From Arion vulgaris (Eukaryota; Mollusca; Gastropoda; Stylommatophora; Arionidae): DNA of 64,000 nucleotides. Below the pieces are notes generated by a model. The model searched no databases and was not told where the DNA came from. It saw only the letters and a list, made by a program, of their open reading frames with translations. The translations under genes and the position numbers were made by a program. The stretch is from the NCBI GenBank assembly GCA_020796225.1, contig CM036767.1:10713927-10777926 (forward strand), written 5' to 3'. Each line of letters starts with the position of its first letter. Positions within the stretch are counted from its first letter, which is position 1. Below are positions 11,740 to 24,400 of the stretch, one piece after another.

Positions 11740-12219
11740 AGTTGAATGTATTTGAAAATAGATATCTGCGAAAAATAATGAACATAAAGTGGGACGAATT
11801 CAGAAGAATTTATGAAATCAAAGAAATGTCTGTTCATGGCCTCAGGTAACATACGGCCGATGGGCTCATTAAAAAAACTAGTAAATAAGACCACAACTGT
11901 CGCGTGATCCTCGCATTCTAGTGTAGTTGTAGATAGACTATTTAATTTTTAAAACAACGCATGCTAAATCAAGGTTATATTATGTTACAAATTAAGTTTA
12001 TCATTAAGGAATATCAGTATTATTAACACTTTCATCAACAAATAACACGACGCATAGAGTTAAGTAAAATTGAAAAATCTTACAGTGTTCTATCAAACTA
12101 ATACAAAAACGAGCCCCCATTAAACATGAATTTCGATTTCCCGTCTGAGCTAGTCGGATTTACGTTGTCGGGAGCCACGGTCTAGTCAACCAATAGTATT
12201 AACTATTATAAGAAAGAGA

Positions 12220-12423
12220 TGCCCGTCTGCCCAGCGTGTTCGTAGCGCCTAGGACAACGGGTGACTATCCCTCTGTGTGTGCGGGTTCAATTCCGCGGGA
12301 TGGCAGAAAAGCCACAGGTTCCCCAGATTTACGGTGTTCGTGGCACCGAACCGAAGGGTTACGATGTCTATGGCACCGAGCCGAAGAGCTGAAAAGCTCA
12401 AGTGCTTCAATCGGGGGAAAAAA
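12220..12423 (+). mobile_element. SINE S3 (tRNA-like) nested in LINE L-D
   Basis: Head GCCCGTCTGCCCAGCGTGTT; B box GGGTTCAATTCCGCGGG; 3' end AAGTGCTTC then an A-run. Target duplication ATAAGAAAGAGA at 12208-12219 and 12424-12435. Confidence 0.92.
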
Positions 12424-12690
12424 ATAAGAAAGAGAAGATGGAGATATGTTGGGCATACTCTGAGAAGAAATTAATAACAAATCCCAAATGAATCATTGAA
12501 GTGGGAAGCAAAAGGTTCGGGTAAGAAAGAACCTCATAAGGAAACCCCGAAACGAACTTTACAGAGAAAGAGGAGAACATCAGACTCGATTCCATAGAGA
12601 TTGAACGAGTTGCGTAGGATAGAACGATACAGAAAAATTACTTGCAGGTCTTATTTTCAACAGAATGAGAGGAATATAATAAACATTGTT
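12424..12690 (+). mobile_element. LINE L-D 3' end
   Basis: It encodes RKRRWRYVGHTLRRN and, after frame breaks, EIERVA.DRTIQKNYLQ. Same family as 50446-50735. Bases left of 12208 belong to the same element, split by S3. Confidence 0.75.
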
Positions 12691-13305
12691 TGCGTGTGTT
12701 ACTAATAGCCAACATAAACTCATATTTTGTAAGTACATTGTCATCGTCAGGTGCCGTGCCGGTTGGCGTAGGCGATCTTGGATTTCCACATATTAATGTC
12801 TCTGGTATCTCAGATGTTGACGCTCTTCCGTGCCAAGAAAACAAGCTATCTAAAACTGTATATCTCTGTCTCATCTCCCTTCAATTTTACCGGTTGTCGC
12901 AATGTGTTCTAAACCTCCCCTTCTCATCACATGTCCGAAAAAGTATGACTGAATCTTTCTTATATTGATAATAAGCTTTCTGTGTCTTGGCCTCATTCAA
13001 CATTTCCCCTATTCGTCATTTTAGCAGTCCATGGGATTCGCATCATTCTTGTGTAAAACAAACATCTTTGTGGCCGCCAGAGATTTTTTTATTTGTTTGT
13101 TTACTGTCCACGACTCGCATGTGTATGTCAGTATTAGCTCTATGTAGCACTGAATAACTCATTCTTACCTCATTTGACAGTGACTTGGTGCCTCTCATTT
13201 TCGGGAACGCAGTTTTGACCTGTCCTATTCTACTCTTTATAACTTATCTGCATCTGATGTTACCAGGACCCCAAGGTATTTAAATCGATGTACTTATCTT
13301 AGCTC

Positions 13306-13440
13306 CCGCCAGCGTGTTGCCGAGGCTCGCAAGGGGAGCAAGGAATAGTAACGCTGCGACCTACAAGGCATGTTGTAAGTAGTGACTGAGGTAGGGGCCT
13401 AGGGAAGCTACCCTAATAAATAAAAAGCGTCACAGAAATC
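13306..13440 (+). mobile_element. SINE S2, 3' truncated
   Basis: Head CCGCCAGCGTGTTGCCGAGG, core with AAGGAATAGTAACGCTGCGAC; stops after GTGCTGGCCTACTTATGCTCG (to about 13468), where LINE L-G sequence starts. Confidence 0.75.
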
Positions 13441-13469
13441 AGATGTGCTGGCCTACTTATGCTCGTCTA

Positions 13470-13990
13470 AACCATGAGATGGGTTGCCTCTATGAAGCTG
13501 CATGTTAGTTGGAGTTCTTCGAGAGTTCCCCAAAGCTTGCTCTGTATGCTTTGTTCATGAGGCCATGTTTCGTTTGTGTATGTATGAAGGACATGACTGC
13601 AGGATGTGCTCTGGAGTCTGTGGTTCTGTCTGGCATGCACACTGTGCAGTCTGAGCAGACTTTATTCTGTGCATGTGGTGGTTGAGCCTGCAGTGACATG
13701 TTCTTAGGCGAAAGATTGTTTGCTGTTTGGTCTGCTGATGGGATCTTGTGGGTGTTTGCTGTGGGTTTGTTGCCTTCACAACTCTTTGTACTTTTGCTTG
13801 ATATGTGTCTTGATTTGTGGTAGTGACACTGGGTGTTTGTGTTATAAAAGTTTTGATCCCTCCTTAGCCAGCCTGTCTGCTCTCTCATTTCCTGGTACAC
13901 CACAGTGGGCTGGTATCCACTGGAGAATAATTTTGTTGTGTTCTGAGAGCTTGTTTAACTGTAGTGTCAGTTATACTATACAACTACCAA
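13470..13990 (-). mobile_element. LINE L-G 3' end (I-type, RNase H distal region)
   Basis: The minus strand encodes FRLRTCHCRLNHHMHRIK, TPEHILQSCPSYIHKR and, in another frame, SKLWGTLEELQ; this is the Cys/His tail after RNase H in I-type LINEs. One frameshift and a stop. Confidence 0.8.
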
Positions 13991-14084
13991 GATATGAACA
14001 GACAAAAACATTCATTTTGAGCCTCAAACAAAACAAAATTGAGGAAGGTATGCCCCATTTTGAGGTTTACCTCTGAAGTTAGAG

Positions 14085-14225
14085 AAGGTATGCCCCTTTT
14101 AGCTGGGGACACTGATAACGATACAAGGAAAGCAGGCCTTCATTCAAAATCATCAGAAGCGCCATACAAGGTGCCCTGACCACGCCTGAGTTCATAGCAG
14201 GTGAACACAAGAAGAAAGGGGTATA
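14085..14225 (+). repeat. Dispersed repeat S14
   Basis: GGGACACTGATAACGATACAAGG then GGTGCCCTGACCACGCCTGAGTTC. Related copies at 20560-20770 and, inverted, 28800-28925. Possibly a LINE 3' end. Confidence 0.5.
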
Positions 14226-14273
14226 TTTTTTAACTAGTATCTGAGTTCTTTCTAGTTATCCTTTTGTTTGCTT

Positions 14274-14502
14274 TCTTCTTCTTCTTCACCCTTGTTAACC
14301 ACTCTGTTTGATTTGTATGTGATCTGAGTCTAAGACCGATTTTATGTTGTGCCAGTTATGCACCTACAAGTAGGCCAGCACATCCGATTTCTGTGATGTT
14401 TTTATTTATTAGGTAGCTTCCTAGGTCCTACATCAGTCGACTCTTACAACATGCCTTGTAGGTCACAGTGGTACTATTCTTTGCTTCCTTGTGGGCCCCA
14501 TT
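14274..14502 (-). mobile_element. SINE S2
   Basis: Reverse orientation: tail TTCTTCTTC at the left, CAAGTAGGCCAGCACATCCG in the middle, core GTACTATTCTTTGCTTCC at the right. Confidence 0.85.
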
Positions 14503-15191
14503 TGCTTTTAATGTTGTCTATATATTCAACGTTGTCTCTTGTTAAACTTCACTGTCCTTGAAGCTCACAGTGCGCCATGTAATTTATGTACAGTGTTGTT
14601 TCACTAGGACCAGTGAGCTTGCCCAGAGCCAACTATAAACTACTGGGCCTTCGGGCTCAGGTAAGAATTGTGGAAATCAGACCAACTACCACGTGACCTC
14701 GATTCAGTATTGGTGTATATGCAATTCATTTAAAATCAACACAAAATGCTAACTCAAGTCATATTATCCAACAAGTTAAGTTTAACAATAAGGAATATCA
14801 ATATAATGAATATGTTTCACCAACAATAACCAGACTCACGATTGAGTAAAATTGCAAAGCGTGCAGTGTTCTATCAAACATCTGTATTTTCCAGATCCTT
14901 TCTTATCTAGGTCAGGATACCCGCAGTTGTCTGGCCTGTGCTAGAGCCAGGCTGTGGCTTGCCTCAGTATATCATATTCAAGGCAGTCTTGAAGTATGTG
15001 CCCGTCCACCTGGCTGGATTACCAATCTTGAATTTTGTATACATGTGGCGTCAGTGGTGTCCTGTTCGGAGGCGCAGAATGACAACTTGTTCGAATCTGT
15101 TCATATTATAGTAGTCGTCTTGTGTTGATTTTGGTTTCTAGTTATAACTATGGGACCGTGATCACTTCCACCCATATGCTCACACACTTTT

Positions 15192-15440
15192 CGATGTGGG
15201 GGTCTCTGTGGCTGAGTGGTTAAGCCCTTTGCCTTGCGAGTCGAGGTTCGAATCCGGACCGCATCCTTCTGTTCACGAGTGCAGTTTTTTCCTGAGACAC
15301 CTAGGATTGTTGCCGGAGCTACGAAGTTCGTGCAATATTCTCGGCAGGTGGCGTGCCATTTCTGCGGAGAGGGACCAAGCCATATGGGGTAAAACCCGGT
15401 GCAATGAAGTCAATCCTTCGGCTTTTAAACCCTTTTAAAA
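15192..15440 (+). mobile_element. SINE S5 (tRNA-like), best copy
   Basis: Head GGGTCTCTGTGGCTGAGTGG (A box), B box GGTTCGAATCCGG, body CTCGGCAGGTGGCGTGCC, end GCCATATGGGGTAAAACCCG. Confidence 0.88.
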
Positions 15441-15693
15441 ACTTTTCGATGTAACATTCTCCAGGTTCTTGATTGATATCGACAGATTGCTAGTTTTCCT
15501 TTAAGACGGAGAGTAGTTATGAGTGAGGGTCATCATATTTGTTCTGGACAATTAGGCTGTTCTAGAAAACAAAATCTTCCACCGAATTAATGTGAATGGC
15601 AAACATACAGCATTCAGAGTAACTATTTCCAACCACAAGAAGACCACATCTATACAATGTTTATGATGATACATTGCATCTACATTATGGCCA

Positions 15694-15957
15694 CTGTAGC
15701 TGCAGTTGTTAGTGAACTCGCTTCGCAAGGCTGGTGGTCTGGGTTCAGCTCCCGCAATGTGTGTGGAATTTTTCCCACCACGACGGCTCTCAGGTCGACC
15801 CAGCCTCAACTGGGTACCAGACATGCTCTGGGAAAGTAAAGGCGGCCTGCGTGATGCTGACCCCATCACCCATCGTGTGCCGACGGTCAATGAAAAATAC
15901 AGGCCTAACACTGTATTGACCTATATACCACGAGGTATGAAAGGGTTCCTTTTTTTT
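15694..15957 (+). mobile_element. SINE S6 with target duplication
   Basis: tRNA-like head with TTAGTGAACTCGCTTCGC and GGTCTGGGTTCAGCTCCCGC; end CGAGGTATGAAAGGGTTCC. Duplication ACATTATGGCCA at 15682-15693 and 15958-15969. Confidence 0.92.
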
Positions 15958-15981
15958 ACATTATGGCCAAGTACACACTAT

Positions 15982-16620
15982 TTGTCTCTCTCTCTCTCTT
16001 TGCCTTTTACCCGGGTTGGGGTATAGGCCCTCAACCAACTCATGCCAAGTCCTCCTATCTCTAGCTATCTCCTGCAGCTCCCTTCAGCTCTTCTTTATAT
16101 TGTTGATCTCCGCCTCCAAATCTCGTCTCCATGTATTTCTCGGCCTCCCTTCTTTCGCTGTCCCTGCGGGTTCCAGGCAAGGACCCTTCTTGTTATATTC
16201 CCTCCGGTTTTCGCAAAGTGTGTCCTATCCAGCCGCTCTTTTTAAACCTGTTCGTTCACTGGAATCTGTCTTGTTCTCTCCATAAGTTCCTCATTTGTGA
16301 CCCTATCATACCATCTTATTCCCTCTATTCTGCGCAGACACCAGTTGATGAATGTTTGCAATTTATGCACTATTGTTTTAGTTGTTCTCCATGTTTCTGA
16401 CCCATACAGTAGAACTGCTTTAACATTAGAGTTAAATATCGAATTTTTGTTCTAGATTTGATTTCTTTGGACTTCCAAATGTTTCCCAGTGCAATGAAAG
16501 CTCCTCTTGCCTTCTGTATTCTTATTTTAACATCTCTATCTGTTCCACCCTCTTTGTCTACGTTGCTGCCCAAATATGTGTATGATCCTACCTCTTGAAG
16601 TGGGATTTCCCCAGGAGATC
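15982..16620 (-). mobile_element. LINE L-A 3' end
   Basis: The minus strand encodes the reverse transcriptase C-terminus (AWRTTK, CLRRIEGIRWYDRVTNEELM, GRPRNTWRPDLE in the family); the (AG)n tail is at the left. Close relatives at 31487 and 32501. Confidence 0.85.
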
Positions 16621-16624
16621 GAGT

Positions 16625-17130
16625 TGTCGTTGCTTGGTTAATTACACTATTTGTAGTGACTCATAAATATCACACATTTTCTGCTGAAATGCAGCTGTAA
16701 ATAAAAAAAAAAAATAAACAATTAAACTGTAAAGATCAGGGCTTTAATAATCTCAACATAAAAATGTTTTCACTATTTTGACATTAAATAAAAACAGTAC
16801 AAGATTGAGCAGTCAACATATCTAAACTATTAGTTAGTAAAATTGACTTCACAGCAGTCAAAGGCGCGTGCAAATATTGCGACAAGGCAGTGCTAGGGTC
16901 AGTGAGCTGACACAGATACTTTTCCACTTCCATATGGTTGCCTTGAAATAAAATTTGCGCTGCTCTATTTTTCTTGTTTCTTTTCTCCAATCCTGTTTTG
17001 CGTCAGGAAAATAAGATATTTCTAGGATGTGTGCGCTTCATAAACAGTGTCTTTCGTCACCTCTGAGGTCCACCTTTTGCATGGACTACCTTTTTTGTAT
17101 TCACTCTATCAGAGTAACATTGTTATTTCA
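16625..17130. other. No gene recognised
   Basis: AT-rich, with a 68-codon minus ORF at 16784-16990 that I do not recognise. No repeat identified. Confidence 0.35.
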
Positions 17131-17660
17131 TCTTCTTCTTCGAACGTTCAACATCTACCACTTGTTAACCACTCTGTGTGATTTGTATGTGATCCGAGTC
17201 TAAAGCAATTGAGCCAGTTACGCACCTACAAGTAGGCCAGCACATCTGATTTTGCGATGCTTTTTATTTACTAGGGTAGCTTCCCTAGGTCCTACATCAG
17301 TTGCCTCTTACGACATGCCTTGTAGGTTAAGTTAAGGAACCCTTTCATACCTCGTGGTATATAGGTCAATACAGTGTTAGGCCTGTATTTTCATTGACCG
17401 TCGACACATGATGGGTGATGTGGTCAGCATGACGCCGGCCGCCTTTACTTTCCCAGAGCATGTCTGGCACCCATTTGAGGCTGAGTCGACCTGAGAGCCG
17501 TCGTGGTCGGGAAAAATTCCACACACATTGCGGGAGCTGAACCCAGACCACCAGCCTTGAGAAGCGAGTTCACTAACAACTACGCTACAGCGGCTCACCC
17601 TTGTAGGTTGCAGTGGTACTATTCTTTGCTTCCCTTGTGGGCCCCGGTACACACAGGTGA
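17130..17660 (-). mobile_element. SINE S2 split by a nested S6
   Basis: The S2 tail is at 17130-17328, and it resumes at 17599 up to the head GGGCCCCGGTACACAC. S6 lies between the two parts. Confidence 0.9.
17329..17598 (-). mobile_element. SINE S6 nested in S2
   Basis: Flanked by CCTTGTAGGTT at 17318-17328 and 17599-17609, a duplication of S2 sequence. Confidence 0.93.
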
Positions 17661-17890
17661 CACACACATTGTTCTTTGAGGTGCACTGTCTTGGTAATCT
17701 GCTTATGTGGCGGAACCATTTAATTTATAGTTTCTTGATACAGACTTGCGCTGTGGTCTGGCAAAACAGGTAAGGATTGAAGTGGAAACTAACCATGTGT
17801 GGTGGTGGTAGTGTAAATGTTGATGCTTATGGTAAAAGATTGATCCGTACATCAAAATGAGCAATATTTCAGAGCGGGACAACTAAACAA

Positions 17891-18134
17891 ATGCCCAGTG
17901 GTTACCGGGCCCGAATTTGGGTGTAAAGAATAGAACCACTGTTACCTGCCATGCATGTAAGAGGTGACTAAGGAGGTTTGGCTGAAATCGGATGCACATG
18001 TCCTAAACATGTAGAAGTCTATGCGTTTAGGGGCCTACCAAACCAATGTGAAACGTATACACTTTCTTGGCAAAGATCAAACATATCACAAAGAGTGATT
18101 AAAATTGGTCGTAAGAACGAACGCAAAGAAGAAG
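17891..18134 (+). mobile_element. SINE S1 just beyond the DTWD1 stop
   Basis: Head GTGGTTACCGGGCCCGAATT to tail AAAGAAGAAG. Flanks AACTAAACAA (17881-17890) and AACTACACAA (18135-18144). Confidence 0.9.
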
Positions 18135-18176
18135 AACTACACAATAGCTGTCAAGACAACAGTCTTGTTTCACAAA

Positions 18177-18421
18177 TTATTTTTTATGTGGACGTATGCC
18201 TTTTCCTCCTTTGGAACCTTTCAGAATCTTGTTGTAAATGTGACAAAAGAAAAACAATAAGTTATCATATTGATTTTTATATTCAGATTCAAGAAATAAA
18301 GTATGAAAATCTTTGAAGAAGTAAAATATAGCTTCTATAGTGCATAGATAGGTTTCAGGGACACCTTCCTGGCAGCGCCAAAAGTTTGAGTTCCGAGTTC
18401 GAATCTCCACCCTTTTCAGGT
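18177..18421 (-). CDS. DTWD1: DTWD1 last coding exon
   Basis: The acceptor TTTTTTTCAG ends at 18422. The exon encodes [26 protein letters not shown] and QYDNLLFFF, and stops with TAA at 18179-18177. This is the conserved C-terminus of DTWD1. A plus-strand S1 SINE begins 42 bases beyond the stop, so the 3' UTR is short or runs through antisense SINE sequence. Confidence 0.92.
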
Positions 18422-21400
18422 CTGAAAAAAATAAATTATGAAATGTAGTCATGATAGTATTAACAATCTCGACATAATGGAACAGGGAGGGTTCATTGAA
18501 TATAATATCTACTTACGCTGATGGATCATCTGCATTAAAGTCCTTGGTTAGGCTATGTTTTTTAAAGCTTCTCTGTAAGCTTTGTTCATGAGGTCATGTT
18601 TCGTTTCGTTGGTGTATGTATGATGGACATGACCGCAGGATGTGCTCTGGAGTCTGTGTTTCTGTCTGGCATGCACACTGTGCAGTCTGAGCAGGCTTTA
18701 TTCTGTGCACAAGCCCTTCCAATCCAAGGACGTATTTTCCAGATCTCTCCACTCTTTTCCAATTTTCTTGCATTCACAACTAGTGACTCCAGGTGTTCCT
18801 GTACAATTATTACACTGGAGGTTCCATCGGGACGCTTCATGAGTCCTTTCTTGCAGGGACCTTCTTCCTCAGGTAGTGAGCTATGAATTTCCTAGGTTGT
18901 GATTTCTGTAGCTATCTAGTGTTTTTACGGGGTGGGGTAGCTAGCCCTACGCCCAACCTTCTTAATCGCCTCTTATGACATGAGTAGCAGGTAACAGTGG
19001 TTCTATTTTTTATACCCCTAAATCTCCTGGGTGAGCTGTGAAGCAACATGTGGCCGCACCCAGTCAACCTGAAAACTAAGCTTTGGGGAAACCTGACAGA
19101 CTTGAAGCTGACTGCCCAGTTTGTAGTCCACAGTAAATTATGACCAGAGATTGCTGACGAAGAAGATACCCCTAAATTTGGCCCCAGAAACCACTCAGAC
19201 GATTAAATTTTTATGCTTTTCTAATAAATACTACACTTTAAGAAATAAATATAAAAACTGCTTACTTTTTAATCTCTCGTCATTAATCATATTATGTGTC
19301 TGGTTCCATGTAGCATCAATAAACACAACTTTCTCAAAAGGCAGACATGGTACTGTTTTTATTTTCTTTGATGGAAATGCATCCTTCTGCCCATCATCAG
19401 TACAGATTGCTGTGTCACTCAGTGTTCTTTTGAGAGGCTGAGAATCACCAGCTTGGCCGCTTTGTACAGATTTAACCTCTGATGATGTCTTGTTTTCCCC
19501 GGCATCATTCAATGTGTGATCTGTGCTGTCGTCTGTTTGAGCTAACAGCTGTTCCCCTTGCAAGTCAGAAAGCATTTTATTGGTGCTATTTTGAGTGTCA
19601 ATGAACACAGATTCATTTGTTCTTGTAAGATCTGTCTTGCATTCTGCTCTTCAAGAGAAGAACTTTCAGCAATTTTTCTGAACATGCTGCCGCCATTTCA
19701 TCTAAAGTGAGAGAATGCTGACCAGGAAACACGAGAACAACCTACAGATGAATCAGAAATGCAAAACAGACCTGTATTAATATTAATTAATCTTCTTTTT
19801 TACTGTTCTATTATTACTGTATCAACATCATAGATGGAACCCACAGGGAAAGAAAACAAGAGGAAGATTTAGAAAAACTCACAGAAAGTAGTTAGAATCA
19901 GGTATTAAGGTGACGTGCAAAGGATAGCACAAAAAATAGATGAGACTGCAGTAAAACTATTTGATTGGCAAAACACGTAATCACAAAGTACTGTAGTTTT
20001 ACAAATTACAAAAACAATGACACAATACAGCAAAGTTTCAACCAACAAGGCCTTTATCAAGCAAACGAAAAACAGGAGTGACAAATTTAAAAAAAAAAAT
20101 GGACGACCAAAAACAAACGTTTCTAATGAAAATCTGGTAATAAAGACGAATAACGAAATAAATGTAACACAAAAAACACACATAAAAACTAGAAATAGAA
20201 CGGAAGAGAAACAATGAAAAATCTAGTAAATATATAACTTGAATACATGCAACATATACCCATATAGATTACAAGGCATGGGAAGAGAAGTACTAAGAAG
20301 CATAGGAATGTAATACGTTGAGCCAGCGTGGTCGCAAGGTACCATACAAAGAAATCAACCGATTCTCCAGAGCGAATCAACTGCGATCATCCGAGGAACA
20401 CGATCGGATGGCTGTGACTTGAACATCGTAAGCTCCTAAATGGCCAGTATAATTGAAATGGGTGGCTACAGGGTCACAGAGCATTAGCGTATGTCGCGCA
20501 AGTGTTGGGCGAATCGGTCACTGAGCCTCTTGCCTGTCTCGCCGATATAAGCCTTGTTACACCGCTTACAGATATTTCTGAAGTCGGATCGGAGAAGGCA
20601 CGCCTGTATGGCGGAGGAAACTGATAATAAGGAAAACAGGCCCTCACGCAAAAATCAGTCAGCAGGTTGTAAGAAACCATGACAGATTTGGTTAAAATGC
20701 TCTTGAATTCAGGCATAGTATGTACGGCACATACCAGGTGCCCTGACTATGCCTGACTGAGCATCTGTCATGAACATTAGATTTCTTTACATCTGATGTT
20801 TTTGTGTTGGTGTTGTATGGGTATCTCTGATGCAACCTTGAGATTTTCCATTTCTGCCCTGAAATTATTTGAGAGCTTTCCTGTGGCTATGGCAGGGACA
20901 TTGGACATGTCAGATCAGAAAAGAAAGGCGGTTGTGATATGCAATGGACACCACAGGGACAGAAGAAAATAGGGAGACTAGGAATACATGCAGGTAAACT
21001 TTTGAAGAAGAGGTTTGAGGTAAAAGTGAGAGGAACAAGATTGAACTGAGTGAACATTTTTGGTATCTGCTTTATGTGCCCTTTGATGTGACAAGGACTA
21101 ATGATGATGGTGAGAGTTAACTCTTCCCCATTTTAAAGTATTTAGTTACTTCCCCTTCTCCATTACTGATGGCATTTGTAGCTGAGCCGTCTTCATAGAC
21201 ATGTTTCATTAGGGCAAGCTACCCTAGTAAATCAACAGCTGACTGAAATCGGGTAGACGGGCCTAGTCACCATGGGCGCATAATCGTCAACGTAGATCAA
21301 GAGTTCTTGTCAAAGGATCAATTATATATCACAAGAAGAATGATAAAATTGGCAGTGAAGAATGAACGAGAGAGAGTCAGACATGTTTTCAAAGCTAAGA

Positions 21401-24400
21401 TTGAGAATTGTCATCTATAATATACTTTCTTTCCGGATCTGTCCGAGTTCATTTTTCTCTCTACTTAAATCTCTCTTTTGAGTTCAGGCAGTATGTGCAT
21501 TGGTTTCCTTGTGTCAATACTGTGGTTTTTCTGTGCAAGTTTCTTTGAATTTGTCAAGAAGTTACATCTATTTATGATTCCCTATCCATAACTACTCTCA
21601 TATAGCAACATGAAACTGTCATAAATTTGGTGATCTGTCTCAATCCTAGTGTCTTTCTCAGAAGGGTTAGGGATTGCAGCATCAACACTGTGTTTCGGTC
21701 ATACAGTCAACAATATTCGAGTGTGTGTTCTCAGAGTGGTTGGCCACATAAAAAAAAAACATCTACAGAAAGAGAATGAAAAAAAAACAACCACAAACTG
21801 CTCATGAAGATCCTGCCATAATGGAAATTGTTTGTCTCTGTGTTATGTGCTCCTAGGTGTGACAAAGACTGGAGATAATGATTAACAGATTTGGTTACTA
21901 GAAGTAGTTTTTCTTCTTTCCTTTCTCTAATACTGTTTTGTCTCACAGCGTCAGGATAAGAAGATATTTATAGTTCAAGCTTTTGTGTGTACTTCATAAA
22001 CAGTGCTTTTCACAGACCCTGTTATCTACGAGGTCCACTTTATGCACACTGCGACCTACAAGGCAGGTTGTAAGGGAAGACTGAGATAGTGGTCTAATGA
22101 AGCTACCCTAGTAAATAAAAAGGGTTGCAGAAATTGCAGCTGCTTGCCTACATGTAGAATAAATGGCACATCGTAGAATCGCTTCGATCACATGCAGATT
22201 ACAAAGAGTGGTTTAACATGTGGTAAATCTGGAGGTTCGAAGCAGAAGAAATAAGATTTTCAGTTTTTTTTTTTTTCCTTTCGTCTGCTTTCAACTCAGG
22301 GCGGTTTCATCTCTGAAACTGATTTTTGCGTGAAAATCCGTTTTTCCAATTTCTTACAATGGCAGCAGCGTGCACATTGTAAATTACTTTACACTGGCAG
22401 CCGTGTGCTCAATGTACTCGTAATTAGTATTCCTCGCCATACAGGCAGATTTTCTCTGACTTCAGAGGTACTCACGTTATCGTCCTAGTAAGACCAGGGG
22501 ACTCGAACAAATGCCGGACAGTAGGTTCGAACCCGAGCTATGAGGCGTCTCACAGCTAGCAGGCCGAGTTACTATCAACTACTCTAGGCAGTCCCCCAAG
22601 AAGATTTTCAGTACTTAGGTTCAATATCTATGCCCCTATCTTAATTTTCTTTCCTCTAATTCTCAGTGACACTTTTTTATTTTGAATTAACATTCAACAC
22701 TGCATGTAGACATAAAAAAGTCAAACCTTTTCCATATCATAGTCTGGTATGCAAGGGTATGTATGAATAGCCACATCATCTGGAGCCAGAATGACAGCAT
22801 GTGGGGCTGTGCTCTTGCCATCAGTTTCACAATGATGCTTAATAATATCCACTTTCACAGGTAGCTGGTGGTACAAAAAAAAATTACATATAATATATTT
22901 ACATTATTATTGTGAAACAACGAAAAAGATGATTAGATAGCATATCAGACATGGATAAAAAACAAAAATAACTATCACCCAAGTCACTAGAGCGGCGCAA
23001 GAAAAAAATAGCAAACCACAACACTGGGCAACAACATGGTAACAGCGTTACGACAACAGAAAGAAAAAAGGCTCTGAGTCAACAGTAGAAACTATCGAGC
23101 ATATGTTGTCTACAACAGCAAAACAATAGAAGCTGGTACCTACTGCATTCTGACACTTACTATTAAATAGTATAAATTATTTCTTCAGTTCTGAAAACTT
23201 TCTCCATCAATGTTGTTAGCTGCAATAAAATGTTTTGCAACTATTGAGCAGACACATAAAAAAGGATGAATAGTACTTAATGTAGTCTTTTTCTTTTATC
23301 CTCTGATTTTTCCATTAGGCATAGCAGGTTTAACTGATGATCTGTTTCCGAGAAAGTGCACGCTTGGTCGCTTGATATGCTGTGGTATTTTTTAGTTTTA
23401 ATATGTCTGTAACTCCATCAATCCATCTTTTTCTTGGTCTGCCTCTTCCTCTTGATGATCCCATTTTCAGGTCAGACGCATTCACAACTGGTGTATTCGG
23501 GTTCATTCTCACCAAGTCAACAAACCATTTGAGTTTCTATTTTTCAAATTTCCTCATTTCTTGATTGTGATTAGAGTTTATCACATTAAAGAAAGTAATA
23601 CCAAAACAGTAGACCAAACATTACCCACTTTACTTGTCAATGATAATCTTGTTTCTTGCTGAATCTAAGAGCTATCAACAATATAAGTAAAGAAATTAAA
23701 GCAACCCTTTTCATACTTCGAGGTATATTGGGTAATACGGTGTTAGGCCCATATTTTTATTGACCGCTGGCACACGATGGATGGTGGTCAACAGCCCCAG
23801 GCTGGCTTTACTTCCCAATGTTTTCCTGGTACCCAATTAAGGCTGGGTTGACCTGAGAGCCCTCACGGTCAGAAAAATATTCCATGCCCAGTGTGAAATT
23901 GAACACGGACCACTAGGCTAAGAAGCGAGTACACTAACAACTATGCTATTGCAGAACTCTATCAATAATATACACACAGAAAATATCAATGATTATTTAC
24001 AGCACTGTACAAATCATGATATGAAATTTGAATTCAATTACCATTCATGTAAAAATGTAAAGCATGTGGAACTTTGTAGTAAGTTCAAATATATATATAT
24101 ATATTCCTCTCATACCATTATATAAGGCATGCAAGTAATTTCTACATACAGTTCTCCCCCTAGACATCTTGTTCGATCTCTTCCGTGGAATCGAGTCCGA
24201 TATTCTTCCCCTCTCAGCAAAGTTTGTTTCAGAGTTTCTCTAGGTGTCCTCTCTTTCTTGAACCCTTTGCTCTCACTTCAATACCTGTTGTGGTATTCTT
24301 TGATCATTTCTTCTCACGGTGTGCCCAATATATCTCTATCTTCTCCTTCTTATAACAGTTGTCACTAGTGTAGTATTGGTTAACCAGACATTTCTGATTT

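Noticed and set aside
12277..12474. Short ORFs repeated at 43386 and 49402 as a small protein family
   Set aside because: All three lie within SINE S3 copies, in different frames and with target duplications.
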